Positions 15,159 to 22,883 of a stretch of 60,683 bases of DNA are shown here, piece after piece (positions within the stretch are counted from its first letter, which is position 1; every line of letters starts with the position of its first letter). The DNA comes from CAYUVA01 sp964448115 [NCBI: uncultured bacterium] (GTDB lineage Bacteria; CAYUVA01), in contig CAYUVA010000025.1 of the NCBI GenBank assembly GCA_964448115.1, forward strand, positions 1 through 60,683, given 5' to 3'. The notes under the pieces are model-generated. The model did no database searches, was not told the DNA's origin, and saw only the letters and a list, made by a program, of their open reading frames with translations. The translations under genes and the position numbers were made by a program.

Positions 15159-17236
15159 AGATAGACTATCAATGGCTCAAAGAGTTTGTTTCGTTCGATC
15201 TTAATCCAAAAGAACTCGCTGAGCTTCTAACCATCAAAGGAACAGAGGTCGAGAGAATAGAGCTCAGTGCACATAATGATACCGTATTTTCCCTTGAATT
15301 AACCCCAAATCGTCCGGACTGCATGAGCCATCTCGGCATCGCTCGCGAGGTAGCTGCTATACTAGGTAAAAATATTGCCTTTGAGGTGCCACAGGTTTTC
15401 GAGTCCAATGAGTGCACTGATTCCATTATCAAGGTGGAGATCCTCGATGCGGATCTATGTTCCCGTTATTGCGCTAGGGTGATTCGTGATGTAAATATCA
15501 AACCATCTCCGTCTTGGATGCAAAGACGGCTGGAGAACTGTGGCATCAGGGCGATCAATAATGTCGTTGATTGCACAAATTATGTGCTGCTTGAGATGGG
15601 GCATCCGCTGCACGCCTTTGACCTGGCAAATCTGAGTAATAACACCATCAGAGTAAGACCCGCCACCAAGGGCGAAAAGATTACAACTATAGATGGTATT
15701 CAGCACAAACTTGAACCTGAGATGCTGGTGATCACCGATGCTGTCAAGCCTGTTGCCGTTGCTGGAGTGATGGGTGGCTTGGAGAGCGAGGTTACCGAGA
15801 ACACTGTTGATATCGTGCTGGAGAGTGCTTACTTCGATCCGGTCAGCATTCGTCGCACCTCTAAGAACCTGGGAATGCGCACCGAGTCCTCCATGCGCTT
15901 CGAGAGGGGAGCTGATATCGCAAACGCTCCCCTCGCCTGTGATAGAGCGGCAGCATTGATCGCTGAGCTAGGCAATGGACAGGTGGCAAGGGGTATAATA
16001 GATATATTTCCTAAGCCAGAAATTCTCGATTTGCCTAGGATACCAATCCGATTATCCAGAGTACAAAGATTGCTAGGGATAAAGCTGGACGGAGAATCGG
16101 TGCGCCGGATCTTGGAAGGACTAAACATTAGGATCATCGAAGAAACCGAGGATGGCTTTATAGCCGTACCCCCTAGCTACCGCCTGCATGACCTTATGCG
16201 CGAGGCAGATCTCATAGAGGAGATTGCTAGGATCTACGGATACGATCGCATCGGTGAGCAGATGCCAGCATTTATCAAGTGTCCCGAACCTACAGACAGA
16301 ATGCTGGAGATAATGGATGAAATAAAAAACTTGCTTCCCAAACTGGGCTTGAACGAGGTGATCACCTATCACTTCAGCAGCTCAGAGCTTGCTGCCAAGT
16401 TGAAGATGGAAAGCTCTGATGATGAGGGGAGCTGGGTCAAGGTGCTCAATCCGCTGGTTAGCCAGCAGGATGTTATGCGCCGAACGCTGCTTGTAGAGCT
16501 TCTCAATACGGCTGCAATCAACGACTCGGTCGGTATAAAGGACCTGGCTATCTTCGAATTAGGTGCTCGCTTTTCTGGCAAACAGGTCGATGAATTGCCT
16601 GAAGAGGCACAGACCTTGGCTATTCTGCTCGCTGGCAGCACCTTTGAGCGAATCGGTTGGAGGCAAAAGGCGGTTAATTACGACTTCTACTACCTCAAGG
16701 GCATACTTGAGACCATTTTTAACAGACTTGGATATAGGAATATAAACTGGCGAGCGATGGAGAAGGAATTCTTGAATGAGTCTCTGCAAGCCAGCGTTCA
16801 TGCTGGAGATCGGATGGTCGGCTACCTAGGTGAGATTTCACTTGATATCCTTGAGAGCTTGCATCTCGAACCGCCAATTGTAGTTGCAGAAGTCTATCTT
16901 GATCGGCTGGCGGAAATACCTCCAATAATACAGTCTGCCGCTGCGTTGCCACGATTTCCTTTTGTAAGCCGCGACCTGGCAATCATCGTTCCTGAGAACA
17001 TCGTTTATGAGACGGTACATGATCATATATTGAAGTCCGGTGCGCCTTATATCAGTTCGCTTACGCTTTATGACATCTATCGCGGCAAGCAAATACCGCT
17101 CGGCTACACAAGTTTTGCCTTTAGCCTTCGCTTCTTGGCACAAGACCGCACCCTCACCGATGATGAGGTTGACGAGTTGATCTCCAAGATCCTTGCCCAG
17201 CTTGCAAAACTTGGTATATCGATAAGAGATCGCTAG
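15155..17236 (+). CDS. pheT: Phenylalanine--tRNA ligase beta subunit, short form without the EMAP/OB tRNA-binding domain
   Basis: At 693 residues this PheT is about 100 shorter than the common bacterial form. The N-terminal B1 segment (MKIDYQWLKEFVSFDLNPKE ... IKGTEVERIE) runs within a few residues into SLELTPNRPDCMSHLGIARE, so the EMAP-II-like OB domain normally inserted there (usually recognised by HPNADKL) is missing. The remaining modules are present in order: B3/B4 editing domain (INNVVDCTNYVLLEMGHPLHAFD), B5 (RVQRLLGIKLDGESVRRIL), the catalytic-like core and the C-terminal anticodon-binding FDX-ACB domain (PRFPFVSRDLAIIV ... GYTSFAFSLRF). The start overlaps pheS by four bases. Function as the beta subunit is not in doubt; tRNA handling may differ. 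Confidence 0.95.
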   Translation: MKIDYQWLKEFVSFDLNPKELAELLTIKGTEVERIELSAHNDTVFSLELTPNRPDCMSHLGIAREVAAILGKNIAFEVPQVFESNECTDSIIKVEILDADLCSRYCARVIRDVNIKPSPSWMQRRLENCGIRAINNVVDCTNYVLLEMGHPLHAFDLANLSNNTIRVRPATKGEKITTIDGIQHKLEPEMLVITDAVKPVAVAGVMGGLESEVTENTVDIVLESAYFDPVSIRRTSKNLGMRTESSMRFERGADIANAPLACDRAAALIAELGNGQVARGIIDIFPKPEILDLPRIPIRLSRVQRLLGIKLDGESVRRILEGLNIRIIEETEDGFIAVPPSYRLHDLMREADLIEEIARIYGYDRIGEQMPAFIKCPEPTDRMLEIMDEIKNLLPKLGLNEVITYHFSSSELAAKLKMESSDDEGSWVKVLNPLVSQQDVMRRTLLVELLNTAAINDSVGIKDLAIFELGARFSGKQVDELPEEAQTLAILLAGSTFERIGWRQKAVNYDFYYLKGILETIFNRLGYRNINWRAMEKEFLNESLQASVHAGDRMVGYLGEISLDILESLHLEPPIVVAEVYLDRLAEIPPIIQSAAALPRFPFVSRDLAIIVPENIVYETVHDHILKSGAPYISSLTLYDIYRGKQIPLGYTSFAFSLRFLAQDRTLTDDEVDELISKILAQLAKLGISIRDR

Positions 17237-17297
17237 TATAGACTTGATAAGCAGTCTTGTTGTAGATACATATCATAATAATAATCAGGAGCGTTAG

Positions 17298-17609
17298 ATG
17301 CTTGAAGATCTTGATAAACTGACCCAATCGATACACAAACTGGTTGATTATGCGAAGTCCCTCAAAGAGGAGAACAAGAGATTGCTTGGTCGTTTGACTG
17401 GTCGTGAAAATGAGATAGAGGAACTCAAGGTCAAATTGAGCAATAAAGAAGAGGAGATCAAGCTGGCTCTCGAGGACCTGGAGGCTATGTCTGCATATAA
17501 GGAAAAGGTCGAGAAATTCGAGGCTAGCAACGCCGAGGCACGAAAACAGATCCATGAGCTTATAAAGGAGATGGATTCACTTATAGGCGGATCGAGTAAT
17601 GACGGATGA
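17298..17609 (+). CDS. Small coiled-coil protein, ZapB-like
   Basis: This 103-residue protein is almost entirely predicted coiled coil: it is rich in Glu, Lys and Leu with heptad spacing (LKEENKRLLGRLTGRENEIEELK). Its position directly before zapA, and overlapping it by 11 bases, matches the small coiled-coil gene often found next to zapA. A role in assembling the division ring together with ZapA is therefore likely, but coiled coils carry little family signal and the ZapB label rests mainly on context. GGAGCG precedes the start. It probably belongs to the pheS-pheT transcript, with 61 bases after pheT. Confidence 0.7.
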   Translation: MLEDLDKLTQSIHKLVDYAKSLKEENKRLLGRLTGRENEIEELKVKLSNKEEEIKLALEDLEAMSAYKEKVEKFEASNAEARKQIHELIKEMDSLIGGSSNDG

Positions 17610-17919
17610 ACATGATAAGCTCTTCCAGGAAAAACTGGAGGTCAATATCCTGGGCAGGCGATATATCCTATCTAGCGATGAAGAATGCAGCATTCAACAA
17701 CTAAAGGAGATCGCTGATTATACGGTCAAGAGGGTAGAGGAGTTCAAGGAGATGATCTCCCCTCGGGACGATTTGAAGATCCTTGTTCTAACTGCATTAA
17801 ACCTGGCAGACGAGCTTCTAAAACTGAGGAGTGCCTCTGGTTTATCGCAAAAGCGGATCCAAGAACTCATTCGAAAGTGCGAGCGAGATCTAATGCTTTT
17901 GACTACTGATGGGGAATAA
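17599..17919 (+). CDS. zapA: Cell division protein ZapA
   Basis: ZapA binds FtsZ and promotes bundling of filaments at mid-cell. The 106-residue protein has the family layout: an N-terminal beta strand segment (LEVNILGRRYIL), the helix with QLKEIADYTVKRVEEFKE, then DLKILVLTALNLADELLKLR leading into a C-terminal coiled coil. The length is normal. It overlaps the preceding coiled-coil gene by 11 bases and sits behind pheT, an arrangement known from many bacteria. I looked downstream for the 6S RNA that accompanies zapA in Proteobacteria and could not identify one. Confidence 0.88.
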   Translation: MTDEHDKLFQEKLEVNILGRRYILSSDEECSIQQLKEIADYTVKRVEEFKEMISPRDDLKILVLTALNLADELLKLRSASGLSQKRIQELIRKCERDLMLLTTDGE

Positions 17920-18246
17920 ACATTATCTGAAAAGTGATTAAATTATTCGATCATCAAACTCAATTGAGGTCTAAGTCATTGAAAACATTGCTATATTTGA
18001 TGATTACCCCATTATTTCGACAAACTTGACATTGCTGTAAAAAATATTTTATTTTTATGTACCATTATATTATAATCGCAAATGGGCAGGTTGCATTGAG
18101 ACATAAGGGTATGAGATTTAACTGTACAGGTAGGCTACAAACGAGAGAGAGATCAGAGCCGATCGATCAATAAGGGATTTTGATCTTGCAAAATGTCAAA
18201 GAGTCGGTATAATAATAATTAATCCCAATAAAAAAGGAGATTAAAG
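17920..18246. other. Intergenic region before the two-ATPase gene
   Basis: This 327-base AT-rich stretch holds a short palindrome CTCAATTGAG (17959-17968), an upstream promoter candidate (TTGACA at 18026-18031; a perfect TATAAT at 18071-18076 without a good -35) and a proximal promoter at 18186-18213. I see no coding frame. Position after zapA raised the possibility of 6S RNA, but I could not recognise its secondary structure. Confidence 0.5.
18186..18213 (+). promoter_or_regulatory. Proximal promoter of the two-ATPase gene
   Basis: TTGCAA (18186-18191), a 16-base spacer and TATAAT (18208-18213) match the layout of the pheS promoter. The start would lie near 18220, giving a 27-base leader that contains AAAAAGGAGA as the ribosome binding site. 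Confidence 0.6.
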
Positions 18247-21036
18247 ATGGTACAGGTCTATGGAAATTTCATTGAGTCGGCTGGTATATGCGACAGACTC
18301 GTTAACCAACTAATAAGCAAACCGAAGAACTTCGTTTTTTATGGTAACTATGGAATGGGAAAGACCGAAGCCCTGAAGGGTATAAAGGTGGCTTTGAAGG
18401 AGAGTAGGTCAAAGGATGTTGCCTTCTTTCCCATTTCGGTGGATCTTGGATATGTCAAGGATCTTCGGGATTTTCTGGTCAAAATTGCAGAGAGCCTTTT
18501 CCTGGAGATCGTTGAATATATCAATCCAGATCTTCGCCTAAAGATCACAGAGATCGATAAGGCGATCAAAGGCAGGAAAAATGGCTTCGAGTTCGCTGAC
18601 AAGGAATTATCCGAGCTTCTTCTGGTACTGCTTGATCTGGCAAACAGCCTTCGACCCCAGAAAACCTCTTTCTCGATCGAGTATGTGATCCCCTCACTCA
18701 GGCAGGCGGTTCTTGATGTTACTAAAAAGGTGATCCCCGCATGTATGCAACATAAGGAGAACACCAAGAGCGGTCGCTATCAGGCGGTTTTCCTTATGGA
18801 TAACCTGCATGTAGTATGGAATCTCAAGGAGATCTTCAATTCTCCGCAGGTTTTCAGCGAGCTTTTCCAGGTTGACCAAGATAAGTTATGGGACGATTCC
18901 TTTAGCTTTGTCGGTGCCTTGAATGTCCCTAGCTTCAAGTGGTTACTAGCCACCTCAGTCGTTAACCGCATGGGATTCGAGAACCTGGCGCCAGAAAGCC
19001 TTTTACTAGACCGCAGTGGCGTTAAAGAGATGGCTAAAAGGCTCTTGCTTGAAACTGGCGCTAAGGGAGAAAAGATCGATGACACGCTAGGTAAAGATGA
19101 CCTATTGGATAAGCTGTATAATGTATGCGGAGGTTATCCATACCTTCTGAAGCGTATTTTGGTCAACCTGAAAAAGAAGGATCTGGATAATCTTTCTGAG
19201 ATCATAGATGATTTCATGGAAGATACCGAGCAGGGCAAAGAGATTCTTGACAGCGTCATGGGGATGCACGGTGTTGTCAATAAGGAGATCTATTATGAGA
19301 TTCTGGTTCAATTCGTAGAGTCTCACCCCTTTTATGAAGGATTGCGTCCCAACGATTACCTGCTGGTAAAGCTGGAACAGAGACTACAGGAAGCCTTGCA
19401 GGATCAGGTCGAGTTGGTCGGTTCGAGTTCCCAGATTAAACCGTTGGAGGATCTGGCATTCTGTGGTTTTCTAAGGCGATTCCGCGTACAACAGGAGTAC
19501 AAGTACTGCTATAGACTCTCCTCAGACTACCTTGCCAACATTATCTCCAAGAACTTCGAGGTTCCCCAACCTCCCCAGATTACCCAAGAGTTGTCCTACT
19601 TCATCACCGAACAAGAGGAAAAGCTGTTTACTCAACGGAATATCGGAATGGTATTCGATAAGATGATGTCGATGACAGAGTCCTTCAAGATTGGATGGGG
19701 TGAGGAACCGGTTCTTCCCAATCCCTATGTCTTCTTGACCCTGACCAATGAGATCATCGAGTACTTCCGTGGACTACCATCAAGTCCCTTCCAGGTCTAT
19801 ATCATCAAGGGTGAAAGAGGCGTAGGAAAGAAGCTATGCGCCAGAGTGCTGCATGACCTTATTAGACCAAAGAAGCCAATTCGCTACTTCCAGTACCACA
19901 AGGACAATCCTGAACTTACCCCTATGTCTTTATCCTACGAGAGGCGTGCTGATGAGGGAAATCCGTCCATCGTCTTATTCCCCGAGGAAACGGAGCAACC
20001 CTTCCCGCCATCGAGATCCCTTGAGCTTGATCTACTCGAGGCGGTTAACTTTGGCTCAAGCGAAAAACTCAAGTTGAAAAAGAGTGAAGATGATCAGGCT
20101 CTGCTGTTTATTATAGTCGAGGATTATCCTTTTATTCTCGATAAGGATAAGCAACCGATAAAGTTCATCAACAAGGATGTTCTATCACAGTCAGCCTTGG
20201 TTCATATTCCACCTTTGAGACAAAGACCCTGGGATGTGATCCCGATTTTCTCCTTCTGGCTTAAGAAGTACGGCTTGGAGAAGCACCGAATGACCAAGGA
20301 TCTAATAGACAGCTTGCTCTATACTGCCACATGGATGGGCATCATAGAGGGCAGTCAGTACCATAATGTAGATCTACTGAAGAGAATTGCTCAGGATATC
20401 ACAAGCTCTTCTGTTCTCTCCGAGAAATTCATGCTCTCTTACGGAACCCTGAAGTACATCTATCCTGCAAAGACCTTGAATCACCTCTTCGGGCTGCGCA
20501 CCCCCATTAACGATGAGAATCTTCAGATAGTCCTGCCGATAATAATGCCTTTAAGCAAAATCAACAAGGTTAAACATATCACCGAGGCTCTATATAAGAT
20601 TGTGAAGGAAATCAAAGCCAAGCACCAAAAGAAGTATCCTGACCAGAAGATACGCGAGGATCTGGTTTCTGGTCTCATCGGTTATATGACCATCTATGAG
20701 CTGGATCACCAGGACGAGAAAGAACCTGAATGGGTACCATTAGGCTATATAACTTCTGGTTTCGGGCTTAAGCGTGGCAGCCATGGCATCCTGCTTTTAG
20801 GCAAGGAACAGATCTTCCAAAGAGAGAAGCTCATAACTCTCAAGGAAGTCAGTAAGTATAGCTTCTATAAGCTTGCCAAGCAGATCAAGGATAAGTGCTT
20901 AGCCATAGTCGGTGATGATCTGGAGACCTTCAGATTAGCGGTTAACAGGATCATGTTCACCTGGGCATGGGAATTCCGCACTCGAATCTCGGAGTCTGGA
21001 AGAAAGAAAAGAGTAAAGAAGCAGGATAAGGAATAG
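18247..21036 (+). CDS. Two-ATPase protein: STAND/archaeal-type ATPase joined to a degenerate NtrC-like AAA+ module
   Basis: I do not recognise this 929-residue architecture. The N-terminal half has a Walker A motif (GNYGMGKTEA, near residue 34), a Walker B-like strand (AVFLMDNLHVV), a sensor-like LLATSVVN and CGGYPYLLKRI, a GG-P signature typical of STAND and archaeal-type ATPases. From about residue 480 a second module resembles sigma-54 activators: IIKGERGVGKKLCARVLHDL corresponds to their GESGTGKEL helix and LVHIPPLRQRPWDVIPIF to their IPPLRER segment. The GAFTGA loop and a normal Walker B are missing, so it should not activate sigma-54. No signal peptide, membrane segment or obvious DNA-binding domain is visible. 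It has its own promoter and a strong ribosome binding site and faces ribF convergently. Confidence 0.75.
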   Translation: MVQVYGNFIESAGICDRLVNQLISKPKNFVFYGNYGMGKTEALKGIKVALKESRSKDVAFFPISVDLGYVKDLRDFLVKIAESLFLEIVEYINPDLRLKITEIDKAIKGRKNGFEFADKELSELLLVLLDLANSLRPQKTSFSIEYVIPSLRQAVLDVTKKVIPACMQHKENTKSGRYQAVFLMDNLHVVWNLKEIFNSPQVFSELFQVDQDKLWDDSFSFVGALNVPSFKWLLATSVVNRMGFENLAPESLLLDRSGVKEMAKRLLLETGAKGEKIDDTLGKDDLLDKLYNVCGGYPYLLKRILVNLKKKDLDNLSEIIDDFMEDTEQGKEILDSVMGMHGVVNKEIYYEILVQFVESHPFYEGLRPNDYLLVKLEQRLQEALQDQVELVGSSSQIKPLEDLAFCGFLRRFRVQQEYKYCYRLSSDYLANIISKNFEVPQPPQITQELSYFITEQEEKLFTQRNIGMVFDKMMSMTESFKIGWGEEPVLPNPYVFLTLTNEIIEYFRGLPSSPFQVYIIKGERGVGKKLCARVLHDLIRPKKPIRYFQYHKDNPELTPMSLSYERRADEGNPSIVLFPEETEQPFPPSRSLELDLLEAVNFGSSEKLKLKKSEDDQALLFIIVEDYPFILDKDKQPIKFINKDVLSQSALVHIPPLRQRPWDVIPIFSFWLKKYGLEKHRMTKDLIDSLLYTATWMGIIEGSQYHNVDLLKRIAQDITSSSVLSEKFMLSYGTLKYIYPAKTLNHLFGLRTPINDENLQIVLPIIMPLSKINKVKHITEALYKIVKEIKAKHQKKYPDQKIREDLVSGLIGYMTIYELDHQDEKEPEWVPLGYITSGFGLKRGSHGILLLGKEQIFQREKLITLKEVSKYSFYKLAKQIKDKCLAIVGDDLETFRLAVNRIMFTWAWEFRTRISESGRKKRVKKQDKE

Positions 21037-21038
21037 GC

Positions 21039-21052
21039 ATCGCTTAAGCGAT
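21039..21052. repeat. 14-base perfect palindrome between convergent genes
   Basis: ATCGCTTAAGCGAT is a perfect palindrome in the 23 bases between the convergent stop codons. It has no T-run, so a role as bidirectional terminator is only possible. Confidence 0.35.
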
Positions 21053-21059
21053 ATAACTA

Positions 21060-22004
21060 TCAAACCTCATAATCCGCCAGTAGCTGGCGGCATCTTGATA
21101 AATCGTCTTTTATTTGCGCGATAAGCTCCTCCCTAGATGCAAAGGAGCGTTCACCGCGCAAAAAATCCATGAATTCGACAGTCAGGTAGTTATGGTATAT
21201 ATCAAGGGAGAAATCGAATATGTGGCTCTCAACCAGGATTCCGCTCCCATCAAATGTTGGTCTGGTGCCGACATAGCTAGCTGCCCTGAAGGGGCGGTCA
21301 AATATACGAACCATAGTTGCATATACACCGAAGCTGGGGACTAATATATCCTCTGGTCGGATATTGGCAGTCGGCACACCGTATTTTGTACCCCGTCTCT
21401 CTCCGGAGATCACCAGACCGCTTATCGAATACGGGCGATCCAATAGCCTGGCAGCGCTTCTTACATCACCCTGCTTGATCAGATTCCTGATCCTGGTACT
21501 TGAGACTATCTCATCATCCAGCCTGTAAAAATCGACCACCTCAACCTCTACCCCCATCTTTCCAGCAATATCCTTAAGTGTATCTACATTACCGCTGCGA
21601 AACTGCCCGAAGCGGTAGTTCTTGCCCACGATGATCTTGGAGGGATTGATGCGTGCAACCAGGATGTTTTTTACGAACTGCTCTGGATCCAAGGCAGCGA
21701 ACCGGGGAGTGAAGTTGATGCATAGAAAAACATCCACCCCCTCTTTTTCGATCAACCTAACCTTGTCTTGCAGCTTGGTGAGACTCTCTAATACTCGGTC
21801 TGTCTTGATGATGCGAAGGGGATGAGGGTGGAATGTTACCACAGCGCTTTTAACGCCCCTGGCTTTTGATTGCTCAATGACCCTGGAGATCAACGCTTTG
21901 TGTCCTAGGTGCACACCATCGAAATTGCCGAGGGTTATGACCGCGCCATCTAATGTACAATCGAGAGATTCTAGTCCGAAGTAGGTCTTCATCCGCTTGA
22001 TCAT
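21060..22004 (-). CDS. ribF: Bifunctional riboflavin kinase / FAD synthetase
   Basis: RibF phosphorylates riboflavin to FMN and adenylates FMN to FAD. The start at 22004 (MIKRMKTYFGLESL, 314 residues) follows the preceding stop by one base; the frame extends further upstream, but that part overlaps the lipoprotein gene, and an ATG at 21992 is an alternative. The FAD synthetase domain comes first, with the nucleotidyltransferase motif LGNFDGVHLGHKAL, then TFHPHP and GKNYRFGQFRSGN. The riboflavin kinase domain follows, with SSTRIRNLI at the junction, then GLVISGERRGTKYGVPTANI and FGVYATMVRI. Length and order are standard. It is the last gene of a minus-strand run that starts at 27888. Confidence 0.95.
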   Translation of the reverse strand: MIKRMKTYFGLESLDCTLDGAVITLGNFDGVHLGHKALISRVIEQSKARGVKSAVVTFHPHPLRIIKTDRVLESLTKLQDKVRLIEKEGVDVFLCINFTPRFAALDPEQFVKNILVARINPSKIIVGKNYRFGQFRSGNVDTLKDIAGKMGVEVEVVDFYRLDDEIVSSTRIRNLIKQGDVRSAARLLDRPYSISGLVISGERRGTKYGVPTANIRPEDILVPSFGVYATMVRIFDRPFRAASYVGTRPTFDGSGILVESHIFDFSLDIYHNYLTVEFMDFLRGERSFASREELIAQIKDDLSRCRQLLADYEV

Positions 22005-22005
22005 A

Positions 22006-22374
22006 TTACTGATAGGAGCAGTCCTCCTGGTAAACCACCACTCCGTAGTCCTCAGTGCCATTGACATAGATCACCTTTTCAAGGATCAAATCAGCGTTGG
22101 AACCTTCAATGCTCTTGTAAATCTCGATAGCATGTTCACCAAGGGGGAGTTGATATGAAAAAATACCCGCCGATTGTGATGATGGAGGTAGCTCAATAAG
22201 GAAAGCATCATCGAAATAGACATTAAGATAACATTCGCTTTGATTGTTAATAAAAAGCTCACTAATGCCGTTGTCATCGGAGTTTACATCCCAATAATTA
22301 CAGGAAAGGATCATGGTAGTGTATGCAGCGAGCGCAACCAACAAAGCACCCATCTTTTTTACATTGCTAACCAT
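22006..22374 (-). CDS. Small lipoprotein of unknown function
   Basis: This 122-residue protein has a lipoprotein signal: MVSNVKKMGALLVALAAYTT followed by MILSC, a good lipobox with Cys at about residue 25. The mature domain of about 95 residues reads as alternating strands (CYLNVYFDDAFLIELPPSSQ, LPLGEHAIEIYK), perhaps one small beta-sandwich. A segment like LPLGEHAIEIY is common in PEGA-like surface domains, but the match is too short to name. It sits directly before ribF and 76 bases after the thioesterase gene. Confidence 0.7.
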   Translation of the reverse strand: MVSNVKKMGALLVALAAYTTMILSCNYWDVNSDDNGISELFINNQSECYLNVYFDDAFLIELPPSSQSAGIFSYQLPLGEHAIEIYKSIEGSNADLILEKVIYVNGTEDYGVVVYQEDCSYQ

Positions 22375-22450
22375 AATGTATAGTCGGTCATTTAACCTAC
22401 AAGATCATCCTCTTCAAGTCAAGATTAATGAAGATCCCATCAACTTGTAA

Positions 22451-22861
22451 TCACGCAACTGGCATTCTATTCAAGAATTCCACTAAATCAGGAGGTAATG
22501 GTACAGCCTTGCCAGATTTATCTATTATGGTCAGAACAGCAAGCCCATCCGAGACAAGTTCTCTGCGTTGATTGTGTATGGTAAATGCCAAGGTGAAGCT
22601 CTTGTTTCCTCGTTTTGCAAGGCGATGTTCGATAGTCAATTCATCACCGAAACATGCCTCCTTGCGATAGTTTATCTCGATTCGAACAAGCATATACATC
22701 ATCCCTTTCTTAAGGCTTTCCTCCATTACCATCTGGTGATCCATTAAAAGATCCACTCGCGCTTTTTCGAGATAGTTTAGATAAATCGCATTATTAACAT
22801 GCCTAAAAGCATCCAGCTCGTAGCTTCTAACCTTGATCTTGGTGATGTTGTTAACCTTCAT
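22451..22861 (-). CDS. Acyl-CoA thioesterase, YbgC/4HBT hotdog family
   Basis: I take the ATG at 22861, preceded by GGAATAGAG; an upstream TTG would overlap the M16 peptidase gene. The 136-residue protein has the hotdog signature YELDAFRHVNNAIYLNYLEK, with the catalytic Asp of the 4-hydroxybenzoyl-CoA thioesterase clan, then VRIEINYRKEACFGDELTIE. Members hydrolyse short or aromatic acyl-CoA or acyl-ACP thioesters. YbgC proteins are often encoded next to tol-pal genes; here the tol-pal genes are 26 kb away. Substrate cannot be told from sequence. Confidence 0.88.
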   Translation of the reverse strand: MKVNNITKIKVRSYELDAFRHVNNAIYLNYLEKARVDLLMDHQMVMEESLKKGMMYMLVRIEINYRKEACFGDELTIEHRLAKRGNKSFTLAFTIHNQRRELVSDGLAVLTIIDKSGKAVPLPPDLVEFLNRMPVA

Positions 22862-22883
22862 TTTCTCTATTCCACTGCTCGAT

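Noticed and set aside
17920-18246. Possible 6S RNA downstream of zapA
   Set aside because: The position is right for it in Proteobacteria, but I could not recognise the long interrupted hairpin with central bubble; the region instead holds promoters for the next gene.
18247-21036. Reading the two-ATPase protein as a sigma-54 activator
   Set aside because: The GAFTGA loop and an intact Walker B are missing, and there is no receiver or C-terminal DNA-binding domain.
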